A stretch of DNA of 64,000 bases from positions 930,001-994,000 of the forward strand of contig JAHDVF020000982.1 of NCBI GenBank assembly GCA_022606425.2. Direction: 5' to 3'. The notes under the pieces are model-generated. The model was not told the origin of the DNA and did not search any database. It saw only the letters and a list, made by a program, of their open reading frames with translations. This DNA is from Lepidostoma basale (lineage: Eukaryota; Arthropoda; Insecta; Trichoptera; Lepidostomatidae). Positions 62,830-64,000 of this stretch are shown piece after piece. The translations under genes and the position numbers were made by a program. How positions within the stretch are numbered: position 1 is the stretch's first letter; the number at the start of each line of letters is the position of its first letter.

Positions 62830-63304
62830 AATAATAGAATCGAATAATATAGACCTAAAACTGAGAATACTCCTCATCAAGACCTATATATGGAGTATCT
62901 TGATGTACGGCTGCGAGACATAGTGCCTATCCGAAAGAGATAAACGGAGACTAGAGGCTATTGAGATGTGGTCCTATAGAATTTCCTGGAGAGACCACAT
63001 TCCGAGTGATGAGGTTCTCTAAAGAATCCAAGGAGGAAGGCACCTGCTCAGGACCTTGTCCGAAAGGCGTGCAAGATGGATCGGCCATGTTATACGACAA
63101 GAAGGCATCTTGCATGCCATAATGGAGGGTATGACCGAGGGGACAAATACTAGGGGACGCCCACGCCGAGAGTACCTGGAGGACCTGTTGGTGGACGTGC
63201 GCTGCTCATCATATGCAGCCGCACAAGACAGGGAAGAATGGAAGAGAATAATAGAGGAAATTGCTGCAAACCAATCCCAGGATTGAAACCAAAGAGAGAG
63301 AGAG
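62830..63304 (+). mobile_element. RTE-like LINE 3' end, subfamily F, with 10-bp duplication
   Basis: Encodes MSERRARWIGHVIRQEGILH, AIMEGMTEGTNTRGRPRREY and DVRCSSYAAAQDREEWKRII to EIAANQSQD and stop, with a (GA)n tail. AGTGTTTCGG stands at 62,820-62,829 and 63,305-63,314. It is inserted in the right arm of an inverted repeat. Confidence 0.88.
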
Positions 63305-63734
63305 AGTGTTTCGGCCAAAACAATGGACTGTTTAATGTTATAATATTGAGCGGGTCGCAATGATTTTTACGTTCTTTCATTTTATTTTTAGGGGGTGGCG
63401 ACATTAAAAAGGTTGAGAAAGACTGCTGCAGAATATTATAACTCCGTTTTTTTTCTTAATTTTTATGAAAACTAGGAGTGACATAATTATTCATTAATTT
63501 TATAACTGTGTTTTGACACAAAATCCACATACCTATCGTTTTTATAGAGCTCGGTCAAAATTACCATCTATACATTGTAAATATAATACAACCATACTAA
63601 TATACTTTTTTTTATGAAATGGCCTGTATTTTTGACAAAAAATGAATCATTAATATTTTAAGTACAGCAAGACTATATAAAAACATATGTTAATTAATAA
63701 AAATAACAACAAACATTCTCGCTATTAGACTTCT

Positions 63735-64000
63735 AACATGGCCGACCTATATAACAACAACAACAAACCACCACGCAGGGTTGGGCAGAGAGAATGGACC
63801 GCCACACTACTCTACCCTGACACACTTCTCTAGATTCCTCCACATTCATACAACGAGTCATACACGCACGTCGAGTCCTCCGATTTCTAACGTGACTAAC
63901 CTTTAAAATTCGATTAATTTGATCATGACTCCGTACTCCATTTACATCGTTAACGTATACTTTCTTAACCATTCTTTTTTCACACATGCGCTCCATATGT
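63735..64000 (-). mobile_element. RTE-like LINE 3' end, subfamily A, reaching the window end
   Basis: Minus frame gives MERMCEKRMVKKVYVNDVNG, then RACMTRCMNVEESREVCQGR. The tail is (GTT)n (AACAACAACAACAAACC on plus). It continues past 64,000. Confidence 0.8.

Larger units (their letters stand above)
61611..63345. repeat. 1.7-kb structure with about 120-bp inverted ends
   Basis: Left arm 61,613-61,730 (GGTCCATTGTTTTGGCTGAA, CCATTACTTGGTGGTTGGAC) and right arm 62,745-62,829 plus 63,315-63,340 are reverse complements. The right arm is split by the RTE-like insertion 62,830-63,304. The interior holds a SINE 3 and a Penelope fragment. A single arm scrap occurs at 7,994-8,060. Confidence 0.7.

Overview
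This is insect nuclear DNA, most likely lepidopteran: AT-rich, with short GT-AG introns, two genes carrying the arthropod-specific zinc-finger-associated domain (ZAD), and dense mariner, RTE-like, Jockey/CR1-like, L2-like and Penelope-like remnants. The order is an inference. There is no operon structure and no sign of bacterial or organellar sequence.

Host genes are few. Gene 1 (minus strand, exons from 16,747 down to 849, continuing off the left edge) encodes a ZAD protein with at least 12 C2H2 fingers. I built it exon by exon; all splice phases agree (1,814 nt, at least 604 aa). Gene 2 (plus strand, 35,109-44,773, four exons, 926 aa) encodes a ZAD, one C2H2 finger and a long C-terminal region I cannot assign. 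The two genes are head to head about 18 kb apart and share an intron at the same point inside the ZAD, so they look like paralogues. A first coding exon of a third, unidentified plus-strand gene lies at 57,695-57,829 behind a CpG-rich leader.

The rest is transposon debris. By region: 0-17 kb, gene 1 with introns filled by RTE-like LINE ends, tRNA-like SINEs, a solo LTR, a mariner remnant and a 41-bp minisatellite; 17-35 kb, the intergenic interval with three foldback repeats, an R1/I-type LINE end, a Jockey/CR1-type RT and nested LINEs; 35-45 kb, gene 2 with L2-like, RTE-like and terminal-inverted-repeat insertions; 45-49 kb, two mariner elements (one nearly intact); 49-64 kb, LINE/SINE/Penelope repeats nested in one another around the gene 3 exon.

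The most interesting non-standard signals are two well-formed hammerhead-ribozyme motifs associated with Penelope-like sequence (62.5 kb and 10.6 kb) plus a set of decayed relatives, a SINE that has captured the 3' end of the local RTE-like LINE, a foldback repeat family with an internal 59-bp tandem array, and many insertions with clear target-site duplications that give their order of arrival. I found no convincing new multi-gene system. Repeat boundaries are by eye and accurate to roughly 10-30 bases unless a duplication is given.
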